A DNA stretch of 64,000 nt, taken from the NCBI RefSeq assembly GCF_000733755.1, contig NZ_JPOF01000003.1, forward strand, positions 1,032,501 through 1,096,500, read 5' to 3'. A program made the position numbers and the translations under genes. The notes beneath the pieces are model-generated. The model saw only the letters and a list, made by a program, of their open reading frames with translations, was not told the DNA's origin and did not search any database. Shown here piece after piece: positions 45,874 to 57,283 of the stretch; position 1 is the stretch's first letter, and the number at the start of each line of letters is the position of its first letter. The DNA comes from Lachnoclostridium phytofermentans. GTDB lineage: Bacteria > Bacillota > Clostridia > Lachnospirales > Lachnospiraceae.

Positions 45874-48168
45874 TTATATAGTAAATTTACGCATCGCGCC
45901 TTTTAATTCTTCTGTACGCTGCTCTAATTCTTTGGTACCTTCCATAAGAGCTTTGGATAAATCTAACTGCATCTGCGCAGTATTGTTTACAATAGAAGAG
46001 GAAGCTGCGGTTTCCTCATAAACAGCAGAAATACTTTCAATGGAGTCTAAAGTCTTTTGTCTGTCTTCATTCATATTTTCAACATTCTCAATAACTTCCT
46101 TTAGATTCGTTAACAATCGATCAACACATTCACTCATGCTATGGAATGCTTCTCTGGTTGTCTCGACTGTGCTCACCTGAGAGGTAACTTCAGTTTCAGC
46201 TTTTTGTGCTGTCTGTACTGTTGCTTCTGTTTTTGTCTTAATATCAACAACTACCTTTTGAATCTCTTGAGCAGCATTTACAGAACCTTCTGCTAATTTA
46301 CGAATTTCTTCGGCAACTACTGCAAATCCTCTTCCTGCATCACCAGCTCTTGCAGCTTCAATCGAAGCATTTAAAGATAAAAGATTTGTTTGACTTGCAA
46401 TATCATTGATTATGCCAATAAATTGTTCAATTGAGGCAGACTGTTTTTGAAGAGCTTTTATGTCAGTCATAACCTGTTGAGTTATTTCATTTGTTGTCTG
46501 AGATTGTTCTGTTAGTAAAGTCATTGTTTCAATACCACTTTGTATCATTACTTGTGTCTGATCAGCAAGGGTTTGAATCTCATTAACATTACTATTTACA
46601 ATGCCCATCTTGTTAGATAGTTCATCCATCTGATTACAACATAACTGTGCTTCTTCTGCCTGTTGTGTTATTCCGATATCTATCTCGTTGATTGCACTGG
46701 TGATGTGCTCACTAGAATCAGTCATATCCTTTGAAGTTGCTGAAAGACTCTCAGTGGCTTCAGTAACTAAATTTGTAACCTCAACTACTTTATGAATAAG
46801 ATCTCTTGTGTTATTTACCATTCCCTTAACATTACCCGCTAGCATACCAAACTCATTACTTGTGTGGATATCCATGTCAATGGTTAAATCACCCTCAGAT
46901 ACTTTAATTAACTTTTTTGAAATACGACGAATACTCTTACCTATGATAACAGAAATCAATCCACCTACGAATACAGCAACAACAATAGCAATAACAACGA
47001 TTCCGACTGTAACCGTTTTAATTTCAATAGCACTCTTCATAACAGATGCTTCCGGTACAAGTGCACAAATAGAAAAGCCCTTGGTACTACTCTTTGCCAT
47101 CATAAAGAGATAATTCTCATCGCCAACTTTTACATAGGTGTTGTAACTTCCTTCCTTGGAATCCATGCCTTCTTTATAATAATCTGTTGTACTAAATGTT
47201 ATGGCATCGCTTATCGTTGATATTTCTCTACCATCATCCATAACAAAGGAGATGTAACTACCATCTGCTAACACAATTTCCTGCAGGAGTTGAACTACTT
47301 TTTTCTTACTTAAGTCTATTACAATATAGCCATTTTTTGATTTAAACTGTCTAATAAAAGAACACGCATAATTGTTATGGGATGTCTTTAATTGCTCATC
47401 AATTGTAGCATGACTACCAATCCATGAAGTCTGAGATTTGCTTCCTGCTAGCACCGAAGCATCTGTTTCCGTCACAGTATCACTAAATCCTACCACACCC
47501 CTAGTCTTTGTTGATAACACTTTCGCATGATCTTTTGGTATGATATGTACATCTTGAATAAAATCATTTGCCACTTGAGCCGCTGTTAACTGTGCATAAA
47601 TAGCTTGTGTTAATTCATATATCTTTATTTGTTCTTCATTTTTACTGCTAAACATATAATCTGAAACATTCTCATTTTGAGACTGTACGAACGCTTCGGA
47701 TTCTAGAGTGCCCATTCCAACATCAATATAGTTTACTGCCATATTTATCGTATTCGTTGCTGAATCTTCAAAGCTAGTAATTAACCCATTCGATGCTTTA
47801 ACATAAGATATGATACCCACTAGTATAACAAAGAGAATCGGTACAGTAAAACCGATGATCATTTGAGTTCTGATACTAGAAAAAAACTTAAAAATTTTAC
47901 CGTTTCTTACCTTGGTAGGAACAATATCCAAATCATTTTCCATACCTTCTTCTAATAACATCTTAAGCTGCTTTTTCTTTTGTTTTTGATTCTTTTTAAT
48001 TTCGTCTTTACGATCTTCCCCATCGTTTTTACGTTTTAATACTTCTTTTAATTTCTGTTTTTTCTTTGCTTCTTGTTTCATTTGTTCCACCATAGCCTCA
48101 TCAAACTCAACATTTCCTTTTCTTGTTTTTCTGAGATTACCAAATAACTTTTTTTTCTTTACTTCCAC
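45874..48168 (-). CDS. methyl-accepting chemotaxis protein (copy 1)
   Basis: About 764 aa; GTG 48168 is my choice, with GGGGG 11 nt upstream (GTG 48180 abuts it). It has an unusual basic, lysine-rich cytoplasmic N-terminal tail of about 100 residues before TM1 ([20 protein letters not shown]). An extracellular dCache-like sensor of about 240 residues, TM2, a HAMP domain and the signalling hairpin with [25 protein letters not shown]-type tip (positions about 580-610) follow. It passes a ligand signal to CheA/CheW. It is a paralogue of the protein at 48664-50847; ligand unknown. Confidence 0.9.
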   Translation of the reverse strand: MEVKKKKLFGNLRKTRKGNVEFDEAMVEQMKQEAKKKQKLKEVLKRKNDGEDRKDEIKKNQKQKKKQLKMLLEEGMENDLDIVPTKVRNGKIFKFFSSIRTQMIIGFTVPILFVILVGIISYVKASNGLITSFEDSATNTINMAVNYIDVGMGTLESEAFVQSQNENVSDYMFSSKNEEQIKIYELTQAIYAQLTAAQVANDFIQDVHIIPKDHAKVLSTKTRGVVGFSDTVTETDASVLAGSKSQTSWIGSHATIDEQLKTSHNNYACSFIRQFKSKNGYIVIDLSKKKVVQLLQEIVLADGSYISFVMDDGREISTISDAITFSTTDYYKEGMDSKEGSYNTYVKVGDENYLFMMAKSSTKGFSICALVPEASVMKSAIEIKTVTVGIVVIAIVVAVFVGGLISVIIGKSIRRISKKLIKVSEGDLTIDMDIHTSNEFGMLAGNVKGMVNNTRDLIHKVVEVTNLVTEATESLSATSKDMTDSSEHITSAINEIDIGITQQAEEAQLCCNQMDELSNKMGIVNSNVNEIQTLADQTQVMIQSGIETMTLLTEQSQTTNEITQQVMTDIKALQKQSASIEQFIGIINDIASQTNLLSLNASIEAARAGDAGRGFAVVAEEIRKLAEGSVNAAQEIQKVVVDIKTKTEATVQTAQKAETEVTSQVSTVETTREAFHSMSECVDRLLTNLKEVIENVENMNEDRQKTLDSIESISAVYEETAASSSIVNNTAQMQLDLSKALMEGTKELEQRTEELKGAMRKFTI

Positions 48169-48180
48169 TGTTATTCGCAC

Positions 48181-48530
48181 CCCCGTTGCTTTTGTCTATA
48201 TTATCGAAACTAAGGATTATTCGACAATAAAATTTCAAATGTTTTATAATTATACCACATACTACCAATATATACAATATTCTTAATGACTTATATTTAA
48301 AAACTTCACAATTTGCGTGCATGTTTTCTATACATACAGCAAATAAACCGTAAATTACATTATTCAATACAGTTTTTTTGCTATTTGCTATTTAAAAAGC
48401 AATTTTTTTACACGTACAATAACGATTCCATTGATTCCAGCAAAAGAAAGCAAGCTTTCATCCCATTAAAAACATCACAATCCAACAACTACTCATAATA
48501 CAACATTCACAATCAACAACACTCAACAAA
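48181..48530. other. intergenic AT-rich stretch, no gene seen
   Basis: Contains a possible TATAAT for the downstream chemoreceptor gene near 48250 but no ORF with a ribosome site. Confidence 0.4.
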
Positions 48531-48571
48531 CAAGAAAAAGCACGCTTTGCGAACTTTTCCTTGTCATGAAT
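48531..48571 (+). repeat. 41-nt palindromic repeat, copy R1
   Basis: CAAGAAAAAGCACGC and GCGAACTTTTCCTTG form imperfect arms, followed by TCATGAAT. Copy R2 (58907-58947) differs in one base. Located between two chemoreceptor genes. Confidence 0.8.
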
Positions 48572-48663
48572 TAAAAATAGCTTTCCATAAAAACAATCAG
48601 TTTTTACAGAAAGCTATTCTTGTCATTCTTATTCGATGAAAGCATACAATCATCAAAATAATC

Positions 48664-50847
48664 TTATAGTTTGAATAAATTAATTGCTCCTTTTAACTCT
48701 TGTGTTTGTTGCGAAAGCTCACCAGTCGCATCAAATAATCCCTTCGACATACGAAGTTGCTGTTTTACCGTATCATTCACAAGTGAGGTTGAAGCTGCTG
48801 TTTCTTCATATACCGCAGAGATACTTTCAATAGCCTCCAAGGTCTTTAGACGGTCTTCATTCATATTGTCGACATTAACAACGACAGTATTTAAGTTCAT
48901 TAATAATTGTTCCACGCAATCATTCATATTATTAAATGCTTCCATCGTAGTATTAACAGTCTTTACTTGCTCTGTAACTTCTACTTCTGCTTCCTTTGCT
49001 GTTATTACTGTACTCTCAGTCTTTTTCTTTATTTCAACCACGACTTTTTGAATTTCATTGGCTGCGCTCACGGAACCTTCGGCTAGTTTTCTAATTTCCT
49101 CCGCTACAACTGCAAAACCCCTACCAGCATCTCCTGCCCTAGCCGCTTCAATCGAAGCATTTAAAGAAAGCAAATTAGTTTGACTTGCTATTTCATTGAT
49201 AATACCAATAAATTGTTCGATGGATAAAGATTCTTTTTGTAATCCTTTTACTTCCTCCATTACTCGTTTCGTCTTTTGATTCGTAGTCTCCGATTGATTT
49301 GACAGTTGATGCATGGAGTCCATACCTGCACCAATCATTCCTTTTGTTCGATCTGCTAAGGACTCAATTTCAGTAACATTTTTATTTACAACTTCCATCT
49401 TATGAGAAAGTTCATCCATCTGGTTATAGCATAACTGTGCTTCCTCCGCTTGTTGTCCCATGCCAGTATCTATTTCTGATACTGCATTCGCAATATGCTC
49501 ACTGGATTCCGTCATTTCATAAGAGGTTTTCTTTAGTTGATTCGTAGAGTCTGATACATTCCCTGTAATATCAACCACCTTTGTAATTAAATTTCTCGTG
49601 TTTGATACCATCTCTTCTGCACTTCTAGCCAAAGTACCAAATTCATTCGAAGATTTTATATTCATATCTATTGATAAATCTCCCTTTGAAACCAGCTGCA
49701 GTTTATTCACTATTTTTTTAATATTATTTCCAATCACTACTGAGATATAACCACCTACTAAGAATGCAAGTATGGCCGCTACCGCTACCATAGGTGTAGT
49801 TATATTTTTAATGCTATTTGCGCCACTCATGACGGATGCCTTCGGAACTAATGCACATATCGAAAAGCTTCTATTAGAGCTACTGGACATCAGATACAGA
49901 TAATCTTCTCCCTGATACGATATGTAGTCACTATACAGACCGTCTTCTTTATTTAAACCCTCCTGATAGTAATTTTGTGCAGAAATTAACATCTCTTCTT
50001 CCTTCGATGTAATTTCCCTACCATCGCTTAAAATAAATGAAACTCTACTACCTTCTGCTAATTCTAGTCCAGCTATTGTCTCCACAACCTTATCCATGCT
50101 AAGATCAAGCACAATATAACCTTTCTTCGAGCTCATCATTCGAAAATAGGAGCAAGCATAAGAAGAGTTATCAAACGAAAGCTTTGTATCTAATGTTTCA
50201 TGACTTCCTACCCAACCGGCGGAATAAGTTTTATATTTTGTTATGTTCGCTGCATCGGTTGAATCAAGTTCTTCTGAAAAACCATTCACTCCCCGAATTT
50301 TAGTTGAGAGAACTTTACTTACCTCTCTTGGAACGATATGTATATTTTGAATAAATCCATTTCCTTGTCTAGCTGCTCCTAATTTCGGACTGATACTATT
50401 TGTCATCTCTAATACTCTAATTGGATCATCTGCTTCTGTGCCTAAAACATAATCAGAAACATCAGCGTCCTGTGATAAAACAAAAGCCTGTGTCTCTACT
50501 GAAGTCATCGCCATCTCCAAGTATTTTGCGGTCATTTGGATTGTTTGTAAAGCAGATGTTTCAAAACTGTTTGTTAGACTATATGCTGATTTAGTATAAG
50601 AAACTATACCGATCACAATTAAGAAAAGAATCGGTATCATAAACCCAATTACTAACTGCGTCCTTATCCTTCGAAAAAAGGCAAGAAACCCCGTAGTCTT
50701 TATTTGCCTATTTCCTTTTGATACCTTAGGCGATTTCATTTTCTTCTCTTTTCCTTTTTTTCTTTCGCTCTTTTTTACTTTTTCCTTTTTTACTTTTTCT
50801 TTTTTTGGCGCTAATTCATTCACTACTCCTTTTTCTCTTTTCCGCAT
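48664..50847 (-). CDS. methyl-accepting chemotaxis protein (copy 2)
   Basis: A 727-aa chemoreceptor, ATG 50847 after AGGGGGATC. It has a lysine-rich N-terminal tail of about 65 residues ([21 protein letters not shown]), TM1 ([20 protein letters not shown]), a dCache-like sensor, TM2 near residue 350, HAMP, and the conserved signalling tip ([19 protein letters not shown]). The organisation matches copy 1 throughout, including the [11 protein letters not shown] segment before TM2, so the pair arose by duplication. The basic tail is not usual for chemoreceptors. Confidence 0.9.
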   Translation of the reverse strand: MRKREKGVVNELAPKKEKVKKEKVKKSERKKGKEKKMKSPKVSKGNRQIKTTGFLAFFRRIRTQLVIGFMIPILFLIVIGIVSYTKSAYSLTNSFETSALQTIQMTAKYLEMAMTSVETQAFVLSQDADVSDYVLGTEADDPIRVLEMTNSISPKLGAARQGNGFIQNIHIVPREVSKVLSTKIRGVNGFSEELDSTDAANITKYKTYSAGWVGSHETLDTKLSFDNSSYACSYFRMMSSKKGYIVLDLSMDKVVETIAGLELAEGSRVSFILSDGREITSKEEEMLISAQNYYQEGLNKEDGLYSDYISYQGEDYLYLMSSSSNRSFSICALVPKASVMSGANSIKNITTPMVAVAAILAFLVGGYISVVIGNNIKKIVNKLQLVSKGDLSIDMNIKSSNEFGTLARSAEEMVSNTRNLITKVVDITGNVSDSTNQLKKTSYEMTESSEHIANAVSEIDTGMGQQAEEAQLCYNQMDELSHKMEVVNKNVTEIESLADRTKGMIGAGMDSMHQLSNQSETTNQKTKRVMEEVKGLQKESLSIEQFIGIINEIASQTNLLSLNASIEAARAGDAGRGFAVVAEEIRKLAEGSVSAANEIQKVVVEIKKKTESTVITAKEAEVEVTEQVKTVNTTMEAFNNMNDCVEQLLMNLNTVVVNVDNMNEDRLKTLEAIESISAVYEETAASTSLVNDTVKQQLRMSKGLFDATGELSQQTQELKGAINLFKL

Positions 50848-51313
50848 CTTCTTGATCCCCCTATAGTCATCATTCTAGGTAACAGTAGCAATGGTCCAAT
50901 TTATGTATTGTATTTAGGAAAATTATATCATTTTAGTTAATATTATGCAATATTGTGTGCTTGTTTCCTAAGTGTTTAGTAATATTTTCGTATTTTTCTA
51001 TGTTTTCCTAGAATTAATTAAGCAAATATAGCATATTTTTATAATTTATCATTGTTTTTTATACATGTTGTACTTAACTTGTTTTTTTGAGAGGTAACGT
51101 TATAAACATCGTTCCATTCATTCAGCATATTGTCTCGTCAATTATTTTTCATCCTTTAATGGCTACAATTTATTTAAAAAAGCAAACAAAATATCCCTAG
51201 TTACAATTAACTTACTTCTAGGATTATTTCATTTGCCTTTAATAATTAATGAATTCTATATATCTCTGTATGCTACCTATTTTAAAATGTCAACTATTTT
51301 ATTGCTATACTTA
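50848..51313. other. intergenic, no gene seen
   Basis: AT-rich DNA with no ORF supported by a ribosome site; presumably holds the chemoreceptor promoter. Confidence 0.4.
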
Positions 51314-51637
51314 TTATTTTAAAAAATCTTCTCTCATTGGGTTAAATACATCAACTAAAATGCCTTCTTCTAACGCAGTTACTCCATGAACAGCGTCACT
51401 AGGCATATAAACACTATCTCCTTGCTTTACAACTTTTGTTTCACCATCAATTGTAAATTCAAAACTTCCTTTTGCAATATATGTGATTTGAAGATGTTTA
51501 TGGGAATGGAAATTACCCTTTGCACCTTTTTCAAATGTTATTTCACACATCATTAACTCATTAGAATAACTTAATATTTTTCTTGTTACTCCTGGCTCAC
51601 AATTTGTTGCTTCGATTTCATTGTTAAATGTAAACAT
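51314..51637 (-). CDS. cupin-domain protein
   Basis: About 107 aa from ATG 51637 (AAAGG 9 nt upstream). A single cupin barrel: GAKGNFHSHKHLQITYIAKGSFEF is motif 1 (metal histidines) and GDSVYMPSDAVHGVTALE motif 2. Stand-alone cupins of this size often bind metal and small ligands or act as sugar/oxalate-type enzymes; the function here is unknown. It stands alone. Confidence 0.8.
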   Translation of the reverse strand: MFTFNNEIEATNCEPGVTRKILSYSNELMMCEITFEKGAKGNFHSHKHLQITYIAKGSFEFTIDGETKVVKQGDSVYMPSDAVHGVTALEEGILVDVFNPMREDFLK

Positions 51638-51817
51638 ATCTCTCATCCTTTCGTATTCCCGTTTTATTTTGGGAAAGATTATCTTTTAGTATATCATTTC
51701 TCTTTTTATACTTACCACTAATATTTTGTGATTTCTCATAAAATTACTTCATTTTAAACAATATCATTTGTTATCCATATCTTCACATATTTATTGTATA
51801 TGATAAAAAAGATTTTT

Positions 51818-52696
51818 TTAAGCTTCTTCCCATCGACCTGAAGCACCACATGGTAAGACCAAACCTGAAGAGGTTACTGGCAGACCAATCTCTTCTGCAT
51901 TAACCCTACCACCATATTTTTTTTGCAACTCGATACCTAACATATATGCTAATACCGCTGGTTGAAGACCTGTTGTATAGGAATTAATCAAGTAAAACAA
52001 TGGTTTCTCTGTCAAAACTTCTGTGCAGAGTTTTACAAATGGATGAACACTTTCTTCAATCTTCCATATCTCACCCTTTGGCCCTCTTCCATAAGAAGGA
52101 GGATCCATAATGATTGCATCATAATGATTCCCTCTGCGTATTTCTCTCTCCACAAACTTAACGCAATCGTCTACAATATATCTTATTGGAGCATCTTCTA
52201 ATCCTGAGGATGCCGCATTTTCTTTCGCCCAGGTTACCATACCTTTGGATGCATCCACATGAGTAACATGTGCACCTGCTTTCGCTGCTGCTAAAGTTGC
52301 ACCACCGGTATAAGCAAATAGATTTAATACTTTAATCTCTCGATTCGGATTTTTTTCCTTTGCTTTTCTTATTTTATCACTAAACCAGTCCCAGTTTGTT
52401 GCCTGCTCAGGAAATAATCCAGTATGTTTAAAACTAAACGGTTGTAAGTTAAAGGTCAACTCCTTATACTGAATCTGCCATTGTTTAGGCAGATCAATAA
52501 ACTCCCACTCACCACCACCTTTACTACTTCTATGATAGTGTGCATTTTTATTTTTCCAACCACGTTGTTCTTTTTTCGTATCCCAAATTACTTGGGGATC
52601 GGGACGTACTAATATATACTTACCCCAGCGCTCCAACTTTTCACCGCCAGAGGCATCCATTACCTCATAATCTTTCCATCCGTCTGCAATCCACAT
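51818..52696 (-). CDS. class I SAM-dependent methyltransferase (RlmI-like C-terminal type)
   Basis: About 292 aa from ATG 52696 (GGAGG 5 nt upstream). VLNLFAYTGGATLAAAKAGA near residue 125 is SAM-binding motif I, and MDPPSYGRGPKGE near 203 the catalytic DPPS motif of the RlmI/RlmK-type 23S rRNA cytosine methyltransferases. The N-terminal PUA domain of those enzymes is absent, and the start WIADGWKDYEVMDASGGEKLERW marks a short subgroup. RNA base methylation is inferred; protein or other substrates are possible. Confidence 0.8.
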   Translation of the reverse strand: MWIADGWKDYEVMDASGGEKLERWGKYILVRPDPQVIWDTKKEQRGWKNKNAHYHRSSKGGGEWEFIDLPKQWQIQYKELTFNLQPFSFKHTGLFPEQATNWDWFSDKIRKAKEKNPNREIKVLNLFAYTGGATLAAAKAGAHVTHVDASKGMVTWAKENAASSGLEDAPIRYIVDDCVKFVEREIRRGNHYDAIIMDPPSYGRGPKGEIWKIEESVHPFVKLCTEVLTEKPLFYLINSYTTGLQPAVLAYMLGIELQKKYGGRVNAEEIGLPVTSSGLVLPCGASGRWEEA

Positions 52697-53077
52697 AAAT
52701 TCCTCCAACTCTAGGTATTTCCTATACGAATCATTTTTTCTATTAATAATAGTCTATAGAATACTTAATAATCAGCGTTGCCAATATCGTAATATCCTAA
52801 TCATTATAGGTAAAACAAACATCCATTCTATACTGCATCTACATACAGATATATTACTGTCATAAAAAAGCACGCATATAATTTCTTATAAGCCACACAA
52901 TTTCTAATAAGCTATACTATCTCTTATATCGTAAGATAATTAGGACTTAGAAATTCTTTTATAACATATAGATTATATAGTACTTTCCTATAAGGCGCAA
53001 GTTAAACAAGATTTTTTTGCCTTAATCAAATTTTAAATCTTCTGAACTTATTATAAGTATTCTTGCCTTATTTTAAC
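52697..53077. other. intergenic stretch, no gene seen
   Basis: AT-rich. Around 52861-52876 AAAAAAGCACGC resembles the left arm of the 41-nt repeats but the rest is missing. Confidence 0.4.
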
Positions 53078-53106
53078 TTGACGTTTTTTGGTAAAAATAC
53101 TAAACT
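53078..53106 (+). promoter_or_regulatory. promoter of the pspA-like operon
   Basis: TTGACG (53078-53083) and TAAACT (53101-53106), 17 bp apart. The leader of about 130 nt contains CTTGTCATG twice (53178 and 53201). Confidence 0.6.
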
Positions 53107-53241
53107 AATAATTAGCATGAGAAAGAGTACTACGCTTACTTTCCATCATTTTGCAAGAGAGCTGTAATAAGGTCTCACTTGTCATGGCAAGCATCCCACT
53201 TGTCATGAAGAAAATTATCATTATAAGTGGAGGTACATACT

Positions 53242-53919
53242 ATGGGGATTTTAACACGTTTTAAGGATATCATGTCCGCAAACATTAACGCACTTTTAGA
53301 CAAAGCAGAGAATCCTGAGAAAATGATAGATCAATGTCTACGCAATTTAAATGAGGATTTAGGTAAGGTAAAATCTGAAACCGCTGCTATTATGGCAGAA
53401 GAATCCAGAGCAAAAAGATCATTGGATGACTGTAATGAAGACATTGCAAAGATGCAAGCTTATGCAATCAAAGCTCTAGAATCAAACAACGAAGCGGACG
53501 CTAGAAAGTTCTTAGAACAAAAAGCTTCTTTAACAAATAAGTCAGCTGGATTACAACAGGCATATGACCTTGCTCACGCTAATGCAACTAACATGAAAAC
53601 TATGCATGATAAGTTAGTAAGAGACATTAATGAGCTTGAGTCTCGCAAAGACATGATCAAAGGAAAGCTTGCCGTTGCTAAAACTCAGGAACGTATCAAT
53701 AAGATGGGTTCTTCCGTGGAAAGTGCAAATAACTCCATGGCTAGCTTTGCAAAATACGAAGAGCTTGCAAATAAAAAATTGGATGAAGCAAATGCTATGG
53801 CAGAATTAAATAACTCCTCACCAGAGAATACCATGAAAGATTTAGCTGCAAAGTACGATTCCACTAATCCTGACATCGAGAACGAATTGGCAGCTTTAAA
53901 GCAGAGCCTAGGAAAATAA
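53242..53919 (+). CDS. PspA/IM30-family membrane-remodelling protein
   Basis: About 225 aa from ATG 53242 (GGAGG 8 nt upstream); GTG 53227 overlaps the ribosome site. GILTRFKDIMSANINALLDKAENP-type N-terminus is the amphipathic membrane-binding helix, and the rest is a long coiled coil (ESRAKRSLDDCNEDIAKMQAY) that assembles into ESCRT-III-like rings protecting the membrane. First gene of a four-gene plus-strand operon. Confidence 0.9.
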   Translation: MGILTRFKDIMSANINALLDKAENPEKMIDQCLRNLNEDLGKVKSETAAIMAEESRAKRSLDDCNEDIAKMQAYAIKALESNNEADARKFLEQKASLTNKSAGLQQAYDLAHANATNMKTMHDKLVRDINELESRKDMIKGKLAVAKTQERINKMGSSVESANNSMASFAKYEELANKKLDEANAMAELNNSSPENTMKDLAAKYDSTNPDIENELAALKQSLGK

Positions 53920-54001
53920 TTCTAAGTAATTGCTGCCACAAAGACGCTTATCTGTGCCTTTGTGGCACTTTTTATGAAAGTATAGAAAGTGAGAACTGCT
54001 C

Positions 54002-55135
54002 ATGGTGATTCAATATAAATGTCCTAGCTGTGGCGCTGATTTAACCTATGAAACAACGTCAAAAAAACTTCATTGCGCTAGTTGTGGAAGTTACTATTCT
54101 ATAGATTCTATGCCTCCTCCCGATATTCCTCTTGGCGATTCAGAAGATGCCCCTAAGGTATCACCTTTCAATCCTCAGGATATTTTTGAGGAAGCTTCCT
54201 TTGGATATGATAAGCAGGAATCTGCATGGCAACATAAAAATTTTAGTAACAGTAAGGTCTCCGAATATCATTGTAAAAACTGCGGTGCGGTTGTTATTAC
54301 TGATAAAGATACGATTGCGACTTCCTGTAGTTTTTGCGGAGCTGCTGTAGTTCTAAGCGATCGTGTAGAAGGTCAATTAGAGCCATCAAGAATCATACCT
54401 TTTAAAATAAACCGAGAGCAGGCAACAAAAGCATTTCAGAAATGGTGTAAAAAAGGTTTACTTACTCCAACAGAATTCAAACACGCTGACCGTGTAAAAA
54501 ATATTACTGGTATTTACGTTCCTTTTTGGCTATACGACTTAAATGGGGTAGGGGATATTGATGCAACCTGTACGAAGGTAAGAACCTATACCCGTGGTGA
54601 CTATATTTATACTGAGACTCAGTACTATCATGTCTATCGTAAGGTGAGTCTTAATTACTCCAATGTACCAACCGATGCTTCTGAAAAGATGAATGATAAC
54701 TTAATGGATCGCTTGGAACCTTATCAAAGCCACGAGCTGACTACCTTCGAAATGCCCTATCTTGCCGGGTATCTTGCTGAAAAATATAACTTCAGTGCCG
54801 AGCAACTCTTCCCGCGTGTCCGAGATAAAGTAGGTGTTTTTGTAGACAATTATCTAAGAAATACGATTCATGGATACACTAGTGTCATAACAAATCGGAA
54901 AGATATTAATGTTTATAAAAAAAATACTTACTATACTCTACTACCCGTTTGGATGGTTTGTTATGACTTTAAGGATTCAGAACACATCTTTGCTATGAAT
55001 GGGCAAACAGGAAAGATTGTTGGAAAACCTCCGCTTTCCAAAGCAAAAATGTTCGCATGGTTTACTGGCATAACTTCCATATCATTTCTGTTAATAAAAC
55101 TACTTGTCGTTTTGAACGGAGGGCCATGGTTATGA
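54002..55135 (+). CDS. zinc-ribbon protein with C-terminal membrane segment
   Basis: A 377-aa protein. Two zinc ribbons: CPSCGADL ... CASCG at residues 8-31 and CKNCGAVV ... CSFCGAA at about 97-118. A beta-rich middle follows (FWLYDLNGVGDIDATC, YHVYRKVSL) and a single membrane helix near the end (FTGITSISFLLIKLLVVL). Known as a PspA-associated TFIIB-type zinc-ribbon protein in Clostridia; a membrane-tethered adaptor is likely. Overlaps the next gene by ATGA. Confidence 0.75.
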   Translation: MVIQYKCPSCGADLTYETTSKKLHCASCGSYYSIDSMPPPDIPLGDSEDAPKVSPFNPQDIFEEASFGYDKQESAWQHKNFSNSKVSEYHCKNCGAVVITDKDTIATSCSFCGAAVVLSDRVEGQLEPSRIIPFKINREQATKAFQKWCKKGLLTPTEFKHADRVKNITGIYVPFWLYDLNGVGDIDATCTKVRTYTRGDYIYTETQYYHVYRKVSLNYSNVPTDASEKMNDNLMDRLEPYQSHELTTFEMPYLAGYLAEKYNFSAEQLFPRVRDKVGVFVDNYLRNTIHGYTSVITNRKDINVYKKNTYYTLLPVWMVCYDFKDSEHIFAMNGQTGKIVGKPPLSKAKMFAWFTGITSISFLLIKLLVVLNGGPWL

Positions 55136-56199
55136 TAGTGAAAAGAAAGAATTTAGAAAACATACCATTTCAAAGAAATCTACGCTCTCCTAGAAACTTA
55201 ATAGTTTTTAGTAATATCATTGCCATTCGCCTTATGCTTATGATAAGCTGTATTTATATTACTTCATCTATCTTAAGCAATTCTAATCTTATAATTGTTG
55301 CGAACGCTTCGGAACATACTGCACACCTTGAAGACAATGCGAATTTATTATCTGAAAGTGAGGAATCTAAGCTTCAGACGAAACTTGCAGCATATGCGGT
55401 AAAGTCAGATCTTGATTTAGTTATCTTAACAACGGATGATCTTGACACGAAGGTAGAAGATGATGACGATGCCATAATGAAATATGTAACAAGATATCTT
55501 GAAGACTATATAGATGAGCACTGCGATAATGGTACTTTTTCCGAAGATGTGGCCATCTTATATTTTGACTCAACCTATCGTTTCCTAAATATCCAAGGAT
55601 ACGGGAGTGCTGAAACTTTATTAAGTGATTACCGAATAGAAAATATCTTAGATGAAATCTCTAGTTATTTTCGTGAGGACGATTATTATAATGCATTTTT
55701 AAATTTCGGAATACAAGCGAAGTATTATGCTACATTACCCGATACGAATTCCAGTAACGGTAATAGCAGTAGTAATAGTGGTCAGAATAATACCTTACCA
55801 AATGGAAGTTACGGGAATGATTATTATCATGGTTCTGGTACTTCATCACAAAATAGCTCTGATTATGCGCAGAAGCAGTTTGTCGAAAATGTTGTCTATC
55901 ATACAGGATTTCAGCTACTAGCAGCTGCAATTATCGGAGTAATAGCCGTGGCAATCATGGCATCACGTTCTGGCGGTGCCGTAACCACGAATAACCGTAC
56001 CTACCTTAATGAAGGTAATTCCGGAATCACTGCCAGAAGAGACGATTACATCAGAACTAGTGTAACAAAAGTAAAACGTCCAGAACCTAACACCAATCAC
56101 AATACAGGCGCAAATAGCAATCGGAGTTTTCGAAGTAGCGGTGGCGGTGGTATTAGTAGAGGCGGACGGTCTCACAGTGGCGGTGGACGCAGAGTATAA
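55132..56199 (+). CDS. TPM-domain membrane protein
   Basis: About 355 aa from ATG 55132, 9 nt after GGAGG and overlapping the previous stop by 4 nt. An N-terminal hydrophobic signal/anchor (about residues 22-55) is followed by a TPM_phosphatase domain (LEDNANLLSESEESKLQTKLAAY, LYFDSTYRFLNIQGYG), a Ser/Asn/Gly-rich linker, a second membrane helix (FQLLAAAIIGVIAVAIMAS) and a glycine-rich tail (SSGGGGISRGGRSHSGGGRR). TPM proteins work in membrane protein quality control. Part of the PspA operon. Confidence 0.75.
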   Translation: MIVKRKNLENIPFQRNLRSPRNLIVFSNIIAIRLMLMISCIYITSSILSNSNLIIVANASEHTAHLEDNANLLSESEESKLQTKLAAYAVKSDLDLVILTTDDLDTKVEDDDDAIMKYVTRYLEDYIDEHCDNGTFSEDVAILYFDSTYRFLNIQGYGSAETLLSDYRIENILDEISSYFREDDYYNAFLNFGIQAKYYATLPDTNSSNGNSSSNSGQNNTLPNGSYGNDYYHGSGTSSQNSSDYAQKQFVENVVYHTGFQLLAAAIIGVIAVAIMASRSGGAVTTNNRTYLNEGNSGITARRDDYIRTSVTKVKRPEPNTNHNTGANSNRSFRSSGGGGISRGGRSHSGGGRRV

Positions 56200-56217
56200 C
56201 GAGAAAGGTGGATTCTT

Positions 56218-57222
56218 ATGGGATTTTTTACAAGTCAATTATCTAATGTCGTAGAATGGAAAGAATTCCGCGATGATATGATTTTTTACAAATGGCACAA
56301 CGATGAAATCAAGCGAGGTAGCCGCCTCATAATTCGTCCAGGCCAGGATGCAATTTTCTTATTCAATGGAGCGATTGAAGGTATCTTTAAAGATGATGGA
56401 GAATATGATATCGAATCCGATATTATTCCTTTCCTCTCCACTCTAAAAGGGTTTAAGTTCGGTTTTAATAGCGGCATGCGTGCAGAAGTCTTATTTATCA
56501 ATACAAAAGAATTTTCGGTACGTTGGGGTACCTCAAATGCTATCAATATTCCTGCACCTCAATATAGCTTGCCTGGAGGACTTCCAATACGCTCTCATGG
56601 TACCTATACCTTTAAGGTAAAGGATTATGTGAAGTTAATCGATAATATAGCTGGAGTGAAAGATTCCTTCTTAGTAGAAGATGTAAAACTCCGTATCACT
56701 TCTGTACTCGACCAGTTATTAATGAAGTGGATTGTCCAGGAAGGGAAAGATATCTTTAATCTTTCCATAAATTCTTTAAACATTGCGAACGGTATTAAGC
56801 AGGATCTTGATATGCAGTTGTTTGATACTGGAATTAGCATTAGTTCCTTCCAGATTATGAGCTTTACCTACCCAGAAGAAGTTCAGGCTATGATTAATAA
56901 AAATGCCTCTCACAGTATGGTTGGCGATATGAGTCGTTATCAACAGATCAATTTCTCAGACGGACTTTCTTCTGGTAATATAAAAAGTGGTGGATTTGCT
57001 TCCGATATGGCAGGAATGATGATGGGTATGAAGTTTGCAAACCAGATGGTTCAAAATATGGATCAAGGGACGATGAATGCCGATTCACAGCAAAAAACCT
57101 ATACTTATACAACAAGTAATGAAACTGGCACCACAGCTAACAAACCAAACTTCTGTCCTAACTGCGGACAGAAAACTGGGAATAGTAATTTCTGTCCGAA
57201 TTGTGGTCAAAAATTAGTATAA
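56218..57222 (+). CDS. SPFH-domain protein with double zinc ribbon (virion-core-like family)
   Basis: A 334-aa protein. The N-terminal 230 residues match the SPFH/prohibitin-like family (SRLIIRPGQDAIFLFNGAIEG-type opening, SHGTYTFKVKDYVKLIDNI). A GMMMGMKFANQM helix follows and the C-terminus carries two CPNCGQK ribbons. It likely forms membrane-bound oligomers beside PspA. Last gene of the operon. Confidence 0.8.
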   Translation: MGFFTSQLSNVVEWKEFRDDMIFYKWHNDEIKRGSRLIIRPGQDAIFLFNGAIEGIFKDDGEYDIESDIIPFLSTLKGFKFGFNSGMRAEVLFINTKEFSVRWGTSNAINIPAPQYSLPGGLPIRSHGTYTFKVKDYVKLIDNIAGVKDSFLVEDVKLRITSVLDQLLMKWIVQEGKDIFNLSINSLNIANGIKQDLDMQLFDTGISISSFQIMSFTYPEEVQAMINKNASHSMVGDMSRYQQINFSDGLSSGNIKSGGFASDMAGMMMGMKFANQMVQNMDQGTMNADSQQKTYTYTTSNETGTTANKPNFCPNCGQKTGNSNFCPNCGQKLV

Positions 57223-57283
57223 TACATTCAGAAACACCTGCAAAATAGAGTGACTTATATTTTTATCTTTATAAAGAGAGTAA

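Noticed and set aside
52855-52880. Fifth copy of the 41-nt palindromic repeat
   Set aside because: Only the left arm matches; the right arm and tail are missing.
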